This document shows positions 25,002 through 34,532 of a stretch of DNA of 64,000 nt, piece by piece; position 1 is the first letter of the stretch, and each line of letters starts with the position of its first letter. A program made the translations under genes and the position numbers. The stretch spans positions 62,001 to 126,000 of the forward strand of contig NZ_JAAVVB010000006.1 in NCBI RefSeq assembly GCF_018449775.1, in the 5' to 3' direction. Below the pieces are notes generated by a model. The model was given only the letters and a program-made list of their open reading frames with translations, ran no database searches and was not told the origin of the DNA. The stretch is from Mucilaginibacter sp. dw_454 (lineage in GTDB: Bacteria; Bacteroidota; Bacteroidia; Sphingobacteriales; Sphingobacteriaceae).

Positions 25002-27215
25002 ATGAAAAAAATTAGCTCATTGTTCTGCGCAATGCTACTCATTTCCCAAATATCCTACGCTCAATGGGCCCAAATAGGAACAAGTGGCAATTATTCATTA
25101 AATTCCGGCCATGCTATCATTGGAGGCACCACCACCCCTTCGGCTTTTTTGCATGTCATTGGAACCACAGAGCAATTACGTTTAGCTTATGATCCTACTC
25201 ATTATAATTCATTTACAGTTAATAGTGTAGGTAATCTACTCATAAATCCGACAGGTGGGCATATCGGATTAGGAACTATACAGATAGCAAGTACTTTATA
25301 TAATAGTTTAGGTTTAACCGGAGGAACGACATCATATGGGTTTTATGGAGCTGGTACTATACAATCTGATGTAACCTCCACTGCTTATTATTTTCTTACA
25401 GGAACTTCTACTGTGGCAGCTTCATTTAATGTAGGTAACCTATACCACTTCAGTGCACAACAAGGAACCTTTGGTGCAGGCTCTACGGTTACTAATCAAT
25501 ATGGATTTGCAGTAGCGTCTACATTAATAGGTGCTAATAACAATTACGGATTTTATGGAGCTATTCCATCGGGGACTAACAGGTGGAATTTATACATGGC
25601 AGGTGCAGCTCCAAACTTCTTAGCCGGACAACTAGGAATAGGTACCAGTACTTTAACTAATGCAGCAGTAGATATTAATTTAGCAGGTATAGCTAATGGG
25701 ACTACTAGTAGAGGTACTTATATACATCAATCGATCCCAGCTGGAGCTAATAATGGTAACTTAGTAGCATTAGATATAAACCCAACATTCACTAATCCAG
25801 GAACTGGTGTTCTAGCTACGTCTACATTAACTGGAGGAAGTGGGTACACCAATGGAACTTATACATTAGTTCCGTTAACAGGAGGAAGTGGAACCGGGGC
25901 TATAGCTACAATTGTTGTAGCAGGAGGTGCAGTTACCACTTTGAATATTACAACTAATGGTACAGGTTACACAGTAGCTGACGCTTTAAGTGCCGCTGCT
26001 TCTTTTGATGGAGTAGGTTCCGGCAGTGGTTTTAGTATTACTGTAGCTACAATAGGTTATACAGGTGTAACTGCTTATGGTATTAGAAGTCTATTAGGAT
26101 TTAATTATTTTGTTGGTAACGTTGGTATTAACTCAACTCCTACCGGAAATGTATCGTTATATAATGCAGGTAGCTTAACTGCTAATGGAATAAGTACTAC
26201 GGCTTATGCTAACTATACATCAAAAAACATTCAATCAGATGTTACTAACACTGCTCTTGGGTATTCAACCTCACTTAGTACTCAAGCAGCGTCTTTCACT
26301 TTAGGTAATCTATATCATTATGTAGCTAATCAATCAACGATTGGTGCCGGATCAACTGTGACAAATCAGTATGGTTTTGCTGCTGGAAATAGCTTAGTAG
26401 GAGCTACGAATAATTATGGGTTCTTCGGTAACTTAGGTGCGGGTACGGGTAGATACAATCTATACATGTCGGGTACTGCTGTTAACTATATGGCAGGTAA
26501 TCTTGGATTAGGTGTATCGAGTCCCACAACAGCGCTTCAAATATCCGGAAATAGAACTCAGGCTGCGTGGGGCGTAGTAGGCGGCTACTTTTATGTAGGA
26601 CAAAATAGTTTAATTGATAATTCAACGGCAGCAAATGCGTCTGTAAATAATAATATGGTGAGTAGTTTTGCTCAGGCAACGCTGTCAGCCACTAATTCAG
26701 GAATTACTTATGTTAATGCTTCAACGGTATACATTGCCGGACCGCCATTGGCAGGCACAAATACCACATTAACGCATAGTTATGCGCTATATTCAGGTTC
26801 CGGGACAAACTATTTTGGCGGTAACGTGGGCATTGGTACTACAACCCCACGCGAAGCGCTCTCAGTCAATGGCAACATCCGCTCTAAACAAGTAAAAGTA
26901 GAACTAGCCAACTGGCCTGATTATGTTTTCAAGCCCGCGTATTACCTGCCATCACTTGCAGATTTAAAAATTTACATCGACGCAAATCATCATTTACCGG
27001 ACATGCCAACCGAACAGGAAGTAACTAAAGATGGTTTAAACCTTGGCGAAGTGGTAAAACTACAGACACAAAAAATTGAGGAGCTAACGCTGTATGTTAT
27101 TCAAGAACAAGCAGAGAATGGAAAACTAAAAAAAGAACAACAAAACCAGCAACAGCAAATAGACCAGCTCAAAATAGAGCTAACGGCTTTAACAAAGGCA
27201 TTGGCTAAAAATTAA
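25002..27215 (+). CDS. Exported fibre-like repeat protein with C-terminal coiled coil
   Basis: The start at 25002 (MKKISSLFCAMLLISQISYAQ) gives a clear signal peptide and 737 residues; an earlier in-frame start at 24942 would bury it. The body contains two related segments of about 100 residues (bases about 25330-25640 and 26215-26520) with NLYH, AGSTVTNQYGFA, NNYGF(Y/F)G and YNLYM/WNLYM motifs, separated by a Gly/Thr-rich insert (GGSGYTNGTYTLVPL) like repeats in phage virion proteins. After GNVGIGTTTPREALSVNGNI the C-terminus is the Bacteroidota tail-fibre-like end with a Gln/Lys coiled coil (last 60 residues). No S74 protease is present. It is first in the RHS operon, 36 bp before the lipoprotein gene. 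Confidence 0.7.
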   Translation: MKKISSLFCAMLLISQISYAQWAQIGTSGNYSLNSGHAIIGGTTTPSAFLHVIGTTEQLRLAYDPTHYNSFTVNSVGNLLINPTGGHIGLGTIQIASTLYNSLGLTGGTTSYGFYGAGTIQSDVTSTAYYFLTGTSTVAASFNVGNLYHFSAQQGTFGAGSTVTNQYGFAVASTLIGANNNYGFYGAIPSGTNRWNLYMAGAAPNFLAGQLGIGTSTLTNAAVDINLAGIANGTTSRGTYIHQSIPAGANNGNLVALDINPTFTNPGTGVLATSTLTGGSGYTNGTYTLVPLTGGSGTGAIATIVVAGGAVTTLNITTNGTGYTVADALSAAASFDGVGSGSGFSITVATIGYTGVTAYGIRSLLGFNYFVGNVGINSTPTGNVSLYNAGSLTANGISTTAYANYTSKNIQSDVTNTALGYSTSLSTQAASFTLGNLYHYVANQSTIGAGSTVTNQYGFAAGNSLVGATNNYGFFGNLGAGTGRYNLYMSGTAVNYMAGNLGLGVSSPTTALQISGNRTQAAWGVVGGYFYVGQNSLIDNSTAANASVNNNMVSSFAQATLSATNSGITYVNASTVYIAGPPLAGTNTTLTHSYALYSGSGTNYFGGNVGIGTTTPREALSVNGNIRSKQVKVELANWPDYVFKPAYYLPSLADLKIYIDANHHLPDMPTEQEVTKDGLNLGEVVKLQTQKIEELTLYVIQEQAENGKLKKEQQNQQQQIDQLKIELTALTKALAKN

Positions 27216-27251
27216 AATAACTACTCAAAAGCACAACTAACGGCTATTAAC

Positions 27252-27686
27252 ATGAATTTCTATAGGAAGCAAATTTCAATCCTATTTTTAGGCGCCATTG
27301 CGCTATTCATGTTTGCATGCAGGCAGGGTAACCTATCTGCGCAGCAAATAATAGATAATGACCTGCTTATCCAGTTTAAAGAAATCAAAGACGGTCAGAA
27401 AGATGATGCCACCCATGATTATGCAGTCAGGCTCATTCCTGCCAAAAAACTAATTTCCAATAAAAATACAGCTTTGGTGTATAATATGGATAGCTGTTTT
27501 TATATAGTAGCGAATAACAAAAAAATTTATTCAGCTATAGTACAACCTATTGCTAACGGGGTAGCAGGTAGCTTTGAGTACCTGCTGTCATTTAATAGCA
27601 GTGATCTTAAAGCCGGTAAGTGGAACTTGATCTACCAGGACAGATATTTAAATCATAAACAATACAGCTTGAAACTTTTACCATAA
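27252..27686 (+). CDS. Small lipoprotein of the RHS operon
   Basis: A 144-residue protein whose N-terminal hydrophobic segment ends in a lipobox, LFMFACRQ, so Cys23 is probably acylated. The mature part is predicted to be mostly beta and resembles no family I know. Its position, 36 bp after the fibre-like gene and 29 bp before the large RHS-like gene, suggests a role in surface anchoring, export or folding of the giant RHS partners. That role is inference from context only. Confidence 0.65.
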   Translation: MNFYRKQISILFLGAIALFMFACRQGNLSAQQIIDNDLLIQFKEIKDGQKDDATHDYAVRLIPAKKLISNKNTALVYNMDSCFYIVANNKKIYSAIVQPIANGVAGSFEYLLSFNSSDLKAGKWNLIYQDRYLNHKQYSLKLLP

Positions 27687-27715
27687 ATAACCGAATTACC
27701 TGAACCGCATTGTAT

Positions 27716-30700
27716 ATGATAAATCTTTTTACCAAAAGAAAGAAAATTGCACTGAGCTTATTAGCGATATGGGCAACAAATATGGTTACCCCAACTATAT
27801 CTTATGCACTTACTTCTGGACCGGCACAGCCAGAAATCACTGGTTTTCAGGTTGCCGGGGTTACCGATATGGTTGATCTTCAATCCGGTAATTTAAAATA
27901 TAATATACCACTGCTTGACATAGACGGCTATCCGGTTAATTTAAATTATCAGGGAAATACGGGTATCGATGATGAGGCTAGCTGGGTTGGGTTAGGCTGG
28001 AACTTAAATCCCGGAGCTGTTAACAGGCAGGTGCGCGGAATTCCGGATGATTTTTCGGGAGACATAGTAGAAACAGATCATTATGTTAAACCTAAAATTA
28101 CAGTTGGCGGCAGGCTAACGGCAAAAGCCGAACTTTTTGGAATTCCAGCGGTGCAGGGAACATTCAGTTTTGGCATTTTTAGCGATAATTATACAGGTTT
28201 AGGCGCAGAGCTAGGCGTAAACGCAGGCATATCCTACTCCATGTCTAATGACGGTTCTCTTACAGCGGGGTTAGGTGCTGGCGTACTGTCTAACACGCAA
28301 TCGGGCGTAGATGCTTCTGTCTCACCCTATATATCTTTGTCGGTTAAAGAAAATTCGACAGATAATTTATTTTTAAAAGCAGGCTTATCCGGCACCTTTG
28401 GTTATAACACACGTTCCGGATTAAAAGGGTTAACCTTAGGTGAAAGTTTCGGAGCTGGTAATTATGTAAAGAATGCCGAAGGCGAAACTATTAAAAGCGG
28501 GGAAGGTGACTATGATGTAGCCGGTTCAAGTATTACCTATAATACCGAACCCGTTTCTCCCTCCATCCAGGTTCCTTATACGTCCGATTATGGTTCATTT
28601 AGTTTTGATGTCGGTGGCGCGGCCATTGGCATATTCGGGTCGTTAGGCGGCACGGGTTATAAAAACGTGCGCCAGGTAAAAACCATTTATAACCCTAAAC
28701 CAGCCTTTGGGTTCCTGTATGCCGAACGTGGCAAAGATAACCAGGATGCCGTAATGGACTTTATCCGCGAAAACGACAACCCGGTTATCCCAACCATACC
28801 CAATATTGCCATCCCTATACCAATGCCGGATAGTTGGTCATACACCAGCCAGTCAGGCAGTGGTCAGTTTAGACTATACCGTGGTGGCTCCGGAATTTTT
28901 TTTGATAACCAGTCCGAGGATGGCTCGACAGTAAGTACGTTGGGTGGCGATATTGGCCTGGGTTCCTGGTTTCACGGAGGAGTTACTTATTACAAACAGA
29001 ATGCCGGCACCTCCACAAGTAAATGGACAACGAATAATAACTACCTGGCGAATGGGGATTTTCAGAACCCGTACTATACCAATCCTAAAGCGCAGCATGT
29101 TTATTTTAAACAGACGGGTGAAAAAACTTTAGAAGACCAGGATCTGGATAATCGATTGGGCGGTAGCCAGGCGTTAGAAGTGGCCACGCAATCCATGACC
29201 GCCAATTCAGAATTTCGAAATGCGGGTAACCTTAGCGGACCGTCTGCTATAACTATTTCCTCGCCTATTAAAAAAACATCGCGTCGGCCTAATCGTACGA
29301 TGATCTCTTATTTAACCGCTGCTGAAGCATCACAAGCAGGTTTATATAAGACTATACCTGTTTATGGCTTTAACGATTCTACTAGTTATGTCAGGGATAC
29401 GCTCCTTGCTGATCCAACCCACGTGAACTTACCCCGGGTTGATCCAACCGGTGTTGATTCTGTTTACATACATAAACCGCATCATATCTCTGAAATGACC
29501 GTAACAGACGATGGCGGCAAAAGATCAGTATATGGCATACCGGTTTATAATGTTTACCAGGATGAATATTCGTTCGCCATTAATCCGGCTACCAGAGACG
29601 CTAATAATTTGGTAGATGTGCCGCCGGGCATTTCCAGCCCCACGGGCGATCCTAATGGTATTGATAATTATTACCATAAAGAGCATAAACCATCTTATGC
29701 AACCAGTTATTTGTTAACCGCAATACTCTCACCAGATTACGTAGATAAAACCGGCGATGGGATTACTGATGACGATTTGGGTACCGCCATAAAATTTAAT
29801 TACTCAAAACTGTCTCATTACTATAAATGGCGTACGCCTTATAGCCGGGCTACGCCAAACCGGGGCTTACTTGCAGATCCTGACGACGATAAAGGCACCA
29901 TTGTTTATGGTAAAAAAGAAATCTGGTATGTGCAGTCCATCGAATCAAAAACTAAAATAGCTTATTTTATAACTCAAGATCGCCGGGATGGGCTTGGTGT
30001 GGCTGGTTGGCAAAATGGCAACAGGGACGTAAGCAATACACAAAAATGCCTTCGCGAAATCAGGCTTTATTCTAAAGCCGATATGACCAGGCCTATAAAA
30101 GTTGTTAAATTTCAATATACCTATGAACTGTGCCGGGGCATTCCAAATTCATTAGATGCAGGAAGTCTTAATTCAAAATTGGGGGGCAAGCTAACGCTTG
30201 CTAAAGTATGGTTTGAGTATGGTAATTCTGATAAGGGCAAATATCACCCTTACGTTTTTCAGTATAATACCACCACAAGCCAATATAATGGAGCCAGCAC
30301 ACCCCAATATGCTTATAACAGTACAGATAGATGGGGTATCTACAAACCCGCCACAGAAAATAGCAATATGCTGGCAAACGAGCAATATCCTTATACTAAT
30401 CAGGATACCTCTTATACCAATCAAAACAGTGCATTATGGAAACTTAACCGGGTTACACTGCCTACGGGTGGTATCATAAATATCGCTTATGAGTCTGGAG
30501 ATTATGCGTATGTACAAAACCAAAAGGCCATGGTAATGAGTAAGATAGAATCATTAATTGTTGACTCATCAAGTACAGACGCTACCCGGCCCCTAAATGC
30601 CATCAACGGAATAAGAGTGAATATAGGCACGGCTAATTTACCACCTGCCGGCGCCGACCCCACCACCTGGTTTAAAAATAATTTTTTGGACGGATCAAAC

Positions 30701-33700
30701 TATATTTATACCAAGCTTTGTGTAAATATGGTAACCAGCAATTATACGGTTACCAACCCCATGCCTTATGATTTTGTGCCCACCTATTGCCAGGTAAAAT
30801 CCGTTAGTATAACACCTGCCGGTAAAGCCAACATTATGTTGGTGCCTATAACAGAAAGCGGTGTAACTGTAAACCCTATGAGCATTTGTGCCTGGCAGCG
30901 CATGAAGAATGAGTACCCGCGTTACGCGTATCCCGGTTTCGACAGCCGGGTGCAAACTAATAATAACAGTGTTTTAGCAGCGGTAACAGCAGTGGCAAAT
31001 GCCGCTAAAAACCTGAGCGAACTAGAACAAAGTTTTTATCAGAAAGCTAACAGCAGGAACTACGCAACAACAGTTCTACTTGGAAGCAGTTTTGTAAAAC
31101 TTGGCATTACAGGTGCATCTAAAATTGGCGGGGCGGCACGTGTAAAGAAGATCCAGATCAGCGATACCTGGAATGTTTCTAATAGCGCAAACCCGGTATC
31201 GTCTTACGGGCAAGCGTATAGTTATACCACTACTGATAACGGTAAAACAATAAGCAGTGGGGTGGCCACTTATGAGCCATCAGTAGGGAATGATGAAAAT
31301 GCTTTAAAACAGCCTGTGCCTTACATAGAAAATATTAAGGGAGCTATCAATAACTACTTTGACCTGGAAATGCCTTTTTGCGAATCATTATATCCTGCCC
31401 CAACAGTAACTTATAGTAAGGTAACGGTAAATGATCTGGACAAAAGCGGCAATCCGTCAACGGCAACGGGCTATATTGTAAACGAATTTTATACCACCAA
31501 AGATTTTCCGGTTAAGGTAACCGCATTGCCTGTTATCCCAAGTTCCAACCGGCCAAGTTCAACCTATTCCTTAACAAGGTCAGACAGTAAAGACGAACTC
31601 AGCCTATCGCAAGGCTATAGTGTTGAATTGAATGATATGGATGGTAAAACTAAAGCCACCACGGTTCTTGATCAGTCGGGTGCTGTAATATCTTCTACGG
31701 CTTACTATTATAATTCGCAAGATAATGGCGGCATAATGACCTTGAATAATAGCGTAAATGTTGTAGATCCCGTCACCTTGCAAATAACCAAAAAAGTACT
31801 GGGTCGTGATATAGATTTCTTTACCGATTTTAGGCAGCAAGAGTCCAATAACACAGGGACAACCATAAATATTGGTGCCGATGTTTTTCCGATACTTCCT
31901 TTCTTGCCATTTTTTGCAGTACCGCATCTCCCGGTTCATGACAATAATGATTACAAATTATTCCGCTCGGCATGCGCGATAAAGGTGATACAAAGTTATG
32001 GCATTCTCAGTAAAGTGGTTAAAACCCAAAACGGTTCATCCATTACCACTGATGACCTGGCCTATGATGCGTTAACCGGCGAGCCGGTAGTAACCCGCAC
32101 ACAAAACGAATTTAAAAAGCCCATATACTCTACCAATATCCCGGCTTACTGGATCTACAATGGGATGGGGGCTGCTTACCAAAATCTAGGGGTATCCTTC
32201 AGCGGATTTACCACCAATGCCAATGGCGAGATCTATAACGGCTATGTGAGCTATTTACATGGCGGAGATGAAATAGTGGACACCGGTACTGGTATCCATT
32301 ACTGGGTGATCTATAACCAGGCGGCATCGGGCAGCGGTAATACCATGAAACTGATTGACCGTAACGGTAATATCAATGCTAGCTATAATCCTCCGGCATT
32401 GGTTAAAATAGTAAGATCAGGCTTTCGCAATATGCTCACGGCCGGAGCATCTACACTGGTAAGTTTGAATAGCCCGATTACAGTTGATAATCATTTGCAG
32501 TTGAATACCAATGGTGATTTGACGGCAATGAAGGTAATTAATGCTTCGGCGACTACTTTTGATGAGAGTTGGGCAGGGGCAGTTAATCAATGTGTAATTG
32601 ATACAACACCGCCACCATTTTTTAATCTTAGGTATCATGTAAAATTGTCCGAATCGCCCGTAGTCAATCCCTACATCACAGGCTATCTTGGCAACTGGCG
32701 GCCTTATCAAACCAAAATTTTTCAGCAAAGCCGCAATTACGCGTTCTCAAGCAACTTAAACAACCAGGCTGTTAATGTAAAAAATGCAGGCTATATCAAT
32801 AGCTTTTATTCCTATTGGTATGCAAACGCTGGGACCTGGACGGTAAACCCTAACGGCTTCCGTTGGATAACAGCTAACACAGTAACGCTATACGATAAAT
32901 ACGGGCAGCAACTGGAAAATAAAGATGCTTTAGACCGTTTCAGTGCTGCCAATTTTGATTTTAATGGCGAATTGCCTTCCGCCGTGGCATCCAATGCCAT
33001 GAACCGGGAGATCTATGCGGCCAGCCTGGAAGACAGCCATTTCACTTTTGGCAATTCCGGCAATACGGATACCTGTAATATCCGGGAGTTTATACAGCCA
33101 TCAACTCGCAAGTCAATTAAACAATTGGCAGTAAATACGATGTCGCACAGCGGTAATTATAGTGTGTTGTTACCGTCGGATGGTGTTACGCTGTCAACCA
33201 TTATTGATACGGTTCATCAAAAAACAGTGTCTTACCTGGCATTTGATGGTCAAAAACAATACATCACACAAAATATAACAGGCTTGTACCCTAATGGGTT
33301 TGAACCCTACACTGGTAAAAAATACATTTTTAATGCCTGGACGAAAGACGGCTTTCCGAATGATAGATCCGTTCATATTGCATTAAGCATGAATAATATG
33401 GATGTTCCGCTGAAATGCAAAGCAGTAGTTGAGGGCTGGAAGCTGATAGAAGGCACCATGGACATGTCGTTGGTAATAGGAACTGGCGGTACGGTCAACT
33501 TCTCCATAATACCCACCGGTGGTACGGTATATGTTGACGACATCCGCATGCACCCTTTTGATGCGCAAATGAAAAGCTATGCTTATGATGATAAAACCAT
33601 GCGTTTAATGGCCGAACTGGATGAAAATGGTTTTGCTACTTTTTATGAATATGATGATGAGGGATTATTGGTAAGAGTGAAAAAGGAAACCGAAAAAGGC

Positions 33701-33754
33701 ATCATGACCTTAAAAGAAAGCAGATCAACCTATAGACGCAATACAACGCCATAA
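27716..33754 (+). CDS. Giant exported RHS/YD-repeat-related protein (component A)
   Basis: About 2012 residues. ATG at 27716 is preferred to the TTG at 27710. A signal peptide (about 1-33) precedes the hallmark Bacteroidota RHS N-terminus (TDMVDLQSGNLKYNIPLLDI, then DDEASWVGLGWNLNPGAVNR). Predicted beta-rich repeats fill the middle and a YD-like end is visible (YAYDDKTMRLMAELDENGFATFYEYDDEGLL). It has no RHS core signature and no toxin tip. It precedes a 251-residue gene and the toxin-bearing RHS protein with gaps of 12 and 10 bp. It could form part of an extracellular shell, receptor-binding structure or chaperone for the toxin protein; none of this is demonstrated. Confidence 0.75.
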   Translation: MINLFTKRKKIALSLLAIWATNMVTPTISYALTSGPAQPEITGFQVAGVTDMVDLQSGNLKYNIPLLDIDGYPVNLNYQGNTGIDDEASWVGLGWNLNPGAVNRQVRGIPDDFSGDIVETDHYVKPKITVGGRLTAKAELFGIPAVQGTFSFGIFSDNYTGLGAELGVNAGISYSMSNDGSLTAGLGAGVLSNTQSGVDASVSPYISLSVKENSTDNLFLKAGLSGTFGYNTRSGLKGLTLGESFGAGNYVKNAEGETIKSGEGDYDVAGSSITYNTEPVSPSIQVPYTSDYGSFSFDVGGAAIGIFGSLGGTGYKNVRQVKTIYNPKPAFGFLYAERGKDNQDAVMDFIRENDNPVIPTIPNIAIPIPMPDSWSYTSQSGSGQFRLYRGGSGIFFDNQSEDGSTVSTLGGDIGLGSWFHGGVTYYKQNAGTSTSKWTTNNNYLANGDFQNPYYTNPKAQHVYFKQTGEKTLEDQDLDNRLGGSQALEVATQSMTANSEFRNAGNLSGPSAITISSPIKKTSRRPNRTMISYLTAAEASQAGLYKTIPVYGFNDSTSYVRDTLLADPTHVNLPRVDPTGVDSVYIHKPHHISEMTVTDDGGKRSVYGIPVYNVYQDEYSFAINPATRDANNLVDVPPGISSPTGDPNGIDNYYHKEHKPSYATSYLLTAILSPDYVDKTGDGITDDDLGTAIKFNYSKLSHYYKWRTPYSRATPNRGLLADPDDDKGTIVYGKKEIWYVQSIESKTKIAYFITQDRRDGLGVAGWQNGNRDVSNTQKCLREIRLYSKADMTRPIKVVKFQYTYELCRGIPNSLDAGSLNSKLGGKLTLAKVWFEYGNSDKGKYHPYVFQYNTTTSQYNGASTPQYAYNSTDRWGIYKPATENSNMLANEQYPYTNQDTSYTNQNSALWKLNRVTLPTGGIINIAYESGDYAYVQNQKAMVMSKIESLIVDSSSTDATRPLNAINGIRVNIGTANLPPAGADPTTWFKNNFLDGSNYIYTKLCVNMVTSNYTVTNPMPYDFVPTYCQVKSVSITPAGKANIMLVPITESGVTVNPMSICAWQRMKNEYPRYAYPGFDSRVQTNNNSVLAAVTAVANAAKNLSELEQSFYQKANSRNYATTVLLGSSFVKLGITGASKIGGAARVKKIQISDTWNVSNSANPVSSYGQAYSYTTTDNGKTISSGVATYEPSVGNDENALKQPVPYIENIKGAINNYFDLEMPFCESLYPAPTVTYSKVTVNDLDKSGNPSTATGYIVNEFYTTKDFPVKVTALPVIPSSNRPSSTYSLTRSDSKDELSLSQGYSVELNDMDGKTKATTVLDQSGAVISSTAYYYNSQDNGGIMTLNNSVNVVDPVTLQITKKVLGRDIDFFTDFRQQESNNTGTTINIGADVFPILPFLPFFAVPHLPVHDNNDYKLFRSACAIKVIQSYGILSKVVKTQNGSSITTDDLAYDALTGEPVVTRTQNEFKKPIYSTNIPAYWIYNGMGAAYQNLGVSFSGFTTNANGEIYNGYVSYLHGGDEIVDTGTGIHYWVIYNQAASGSGNTMKLIDRNGNINASYNPPALVKIVRSGFRNMLTAGASTLVSLNSPITVDNHLQLNTNGDLTAMKVINASATTFDESWAGAVNQCVIDTTPPPFFNLRYHVKLSESPVVNPYITGYLGNWRPYQTKIFQQSRNYAFSSNLNNQAVNVKNAGYINSFYSYWYANAGTWTVNPNGFRWITANTVTLYDKYGQQLENKDALDRFSAANFDFNGELPSAVASNAMNREIYAASLEDSHFTFGNSGNTDTCNIREFIQPSTRKSIKQLAVNTMSHSGNYSVLLPSDGVTLSTIIDTVHQKTVSYLAFDGQKQYITQNITGLYPNGFEPYTGKKYIFNAWTKDGFPNDRSVHIALSMNNMDVPLKCKAVVEGWKLIEGTMDMSLVIGTGGTVNFSIIPTGGTVYVDDIRMHPFDAQMKSYAYDDKTMRLMAELDENGFATFYEYDDEGLLVRVKKETEKGIMTLKESRSTYRRNTTP

Positions 33755-33766
33755 TTATTACAGCAG

Positions 33767-34522
33767 ATGTTGAAAACGATAAAAATAAAGCTGGCAGCTT
33801 ACCTGGTGACACTCATAGTATTTGCCTTTTATGGTACAGGGTTTTGCAATGATACGCTTCGGCATGCTGCCGAACCCGATAAGGCATTACTTGCCAAATT
33901 TGAACTGTTATGTAAAAAAATGAGAGATATCAAAGGTAACTATACGCTGGGCGGCATAATTGATATTAATGATAAAGCAAACCCGGCAGATAGAATGAAC
34001 CATGTTTCGTTTTTGTTTTGTAAGCAGGCCGATGAGTTTTATTACCAGTTGGGTAAAACAGTTACCCTGAATGAACAGGGTGTTTACCTGTGCATAGATT
34101 ACGGCATTAAAAGGATTATGTTTTCCAGGCAGAAAACGGTGAATTACGATACCGGCTTGAAACAGTTTGCCGACATAGGAGCCACCATCAGATCGGAAAA
34201 TTATCAATTGAGCAGCAAAATAACCGGCGACGAGCAAACCATATCACTTATTAACGAGCGTCATATCACCTGCAAGCAATATGCATTAACCTTTAACAGG
34301 CGAAATATGAAGATTAAACGCCTGTATATGCGCTTGAGCAACTTTAATGACCCTTTAAGAACAGGTAACGAAAAGATAGTGGATGTAAGCATTAACACCT
34401 GGGACAATACGGCAGATGTTACCAGATATCTTTCAAAAAACAATGTGATTGAGCATGTAAACGGCACATGGAAAACGACAAAGGAGTTTAAAGATTACCA
34501 GTTAATAAAAACGGACTACTAA
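33767..34522 (+). CDS. Small exported protein between the two RHS genes
   Basis: A 251-residue protein with a signal peptide (about 1-27, FAFYGTGFC). The mature chain alternates strands and helices (GNYTLGGIIDIND, FLFCKQADEFYYQLGKTVTLNE, YLCIDYGIKRIMF) in a way that faintly recalls LolA-like periplasmic lipid/protein carriers, but this is a weak impression. It is tightly placed, 12 bp after RHS component A and 10 bp before component B, implying coordinated synthesis and a role in export or assembly. It contains several Cys residues. Unknown function. Confidence 0.6.
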   Translation: MLKTIKIKLAAYLVTLIVFAFYGTGFCNDTLRHAAEPDKALLAKFELLCKKMRDIKGNYTLGGIIDINDKANPADRMNHVSFLFCKQADEFYYQLGKTVTLNEQGVYLCIDYGIKRIMFSRQKTVNYDTGLKQFADIGATIRSENYQLSSKITGDEQTISLINERHITCKQYALTFNRRNMKIKRLYMRLSNFNDPLRTGNEKIVDVSINTWDNTADVTRYLSKNNVIEHVNGTWKTTKEFKDYQLIKTDY

Positions 34523-34532
34523 ATTTTTTTAG

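Noticed and set aside
27716..33754. TcB-type subunit of an insecticidal Tc toxin
   Set aside because: No SpvB/TcaB-like middle signature or TcA pore gene was seen; similarity is limited to general YD/RHS features.
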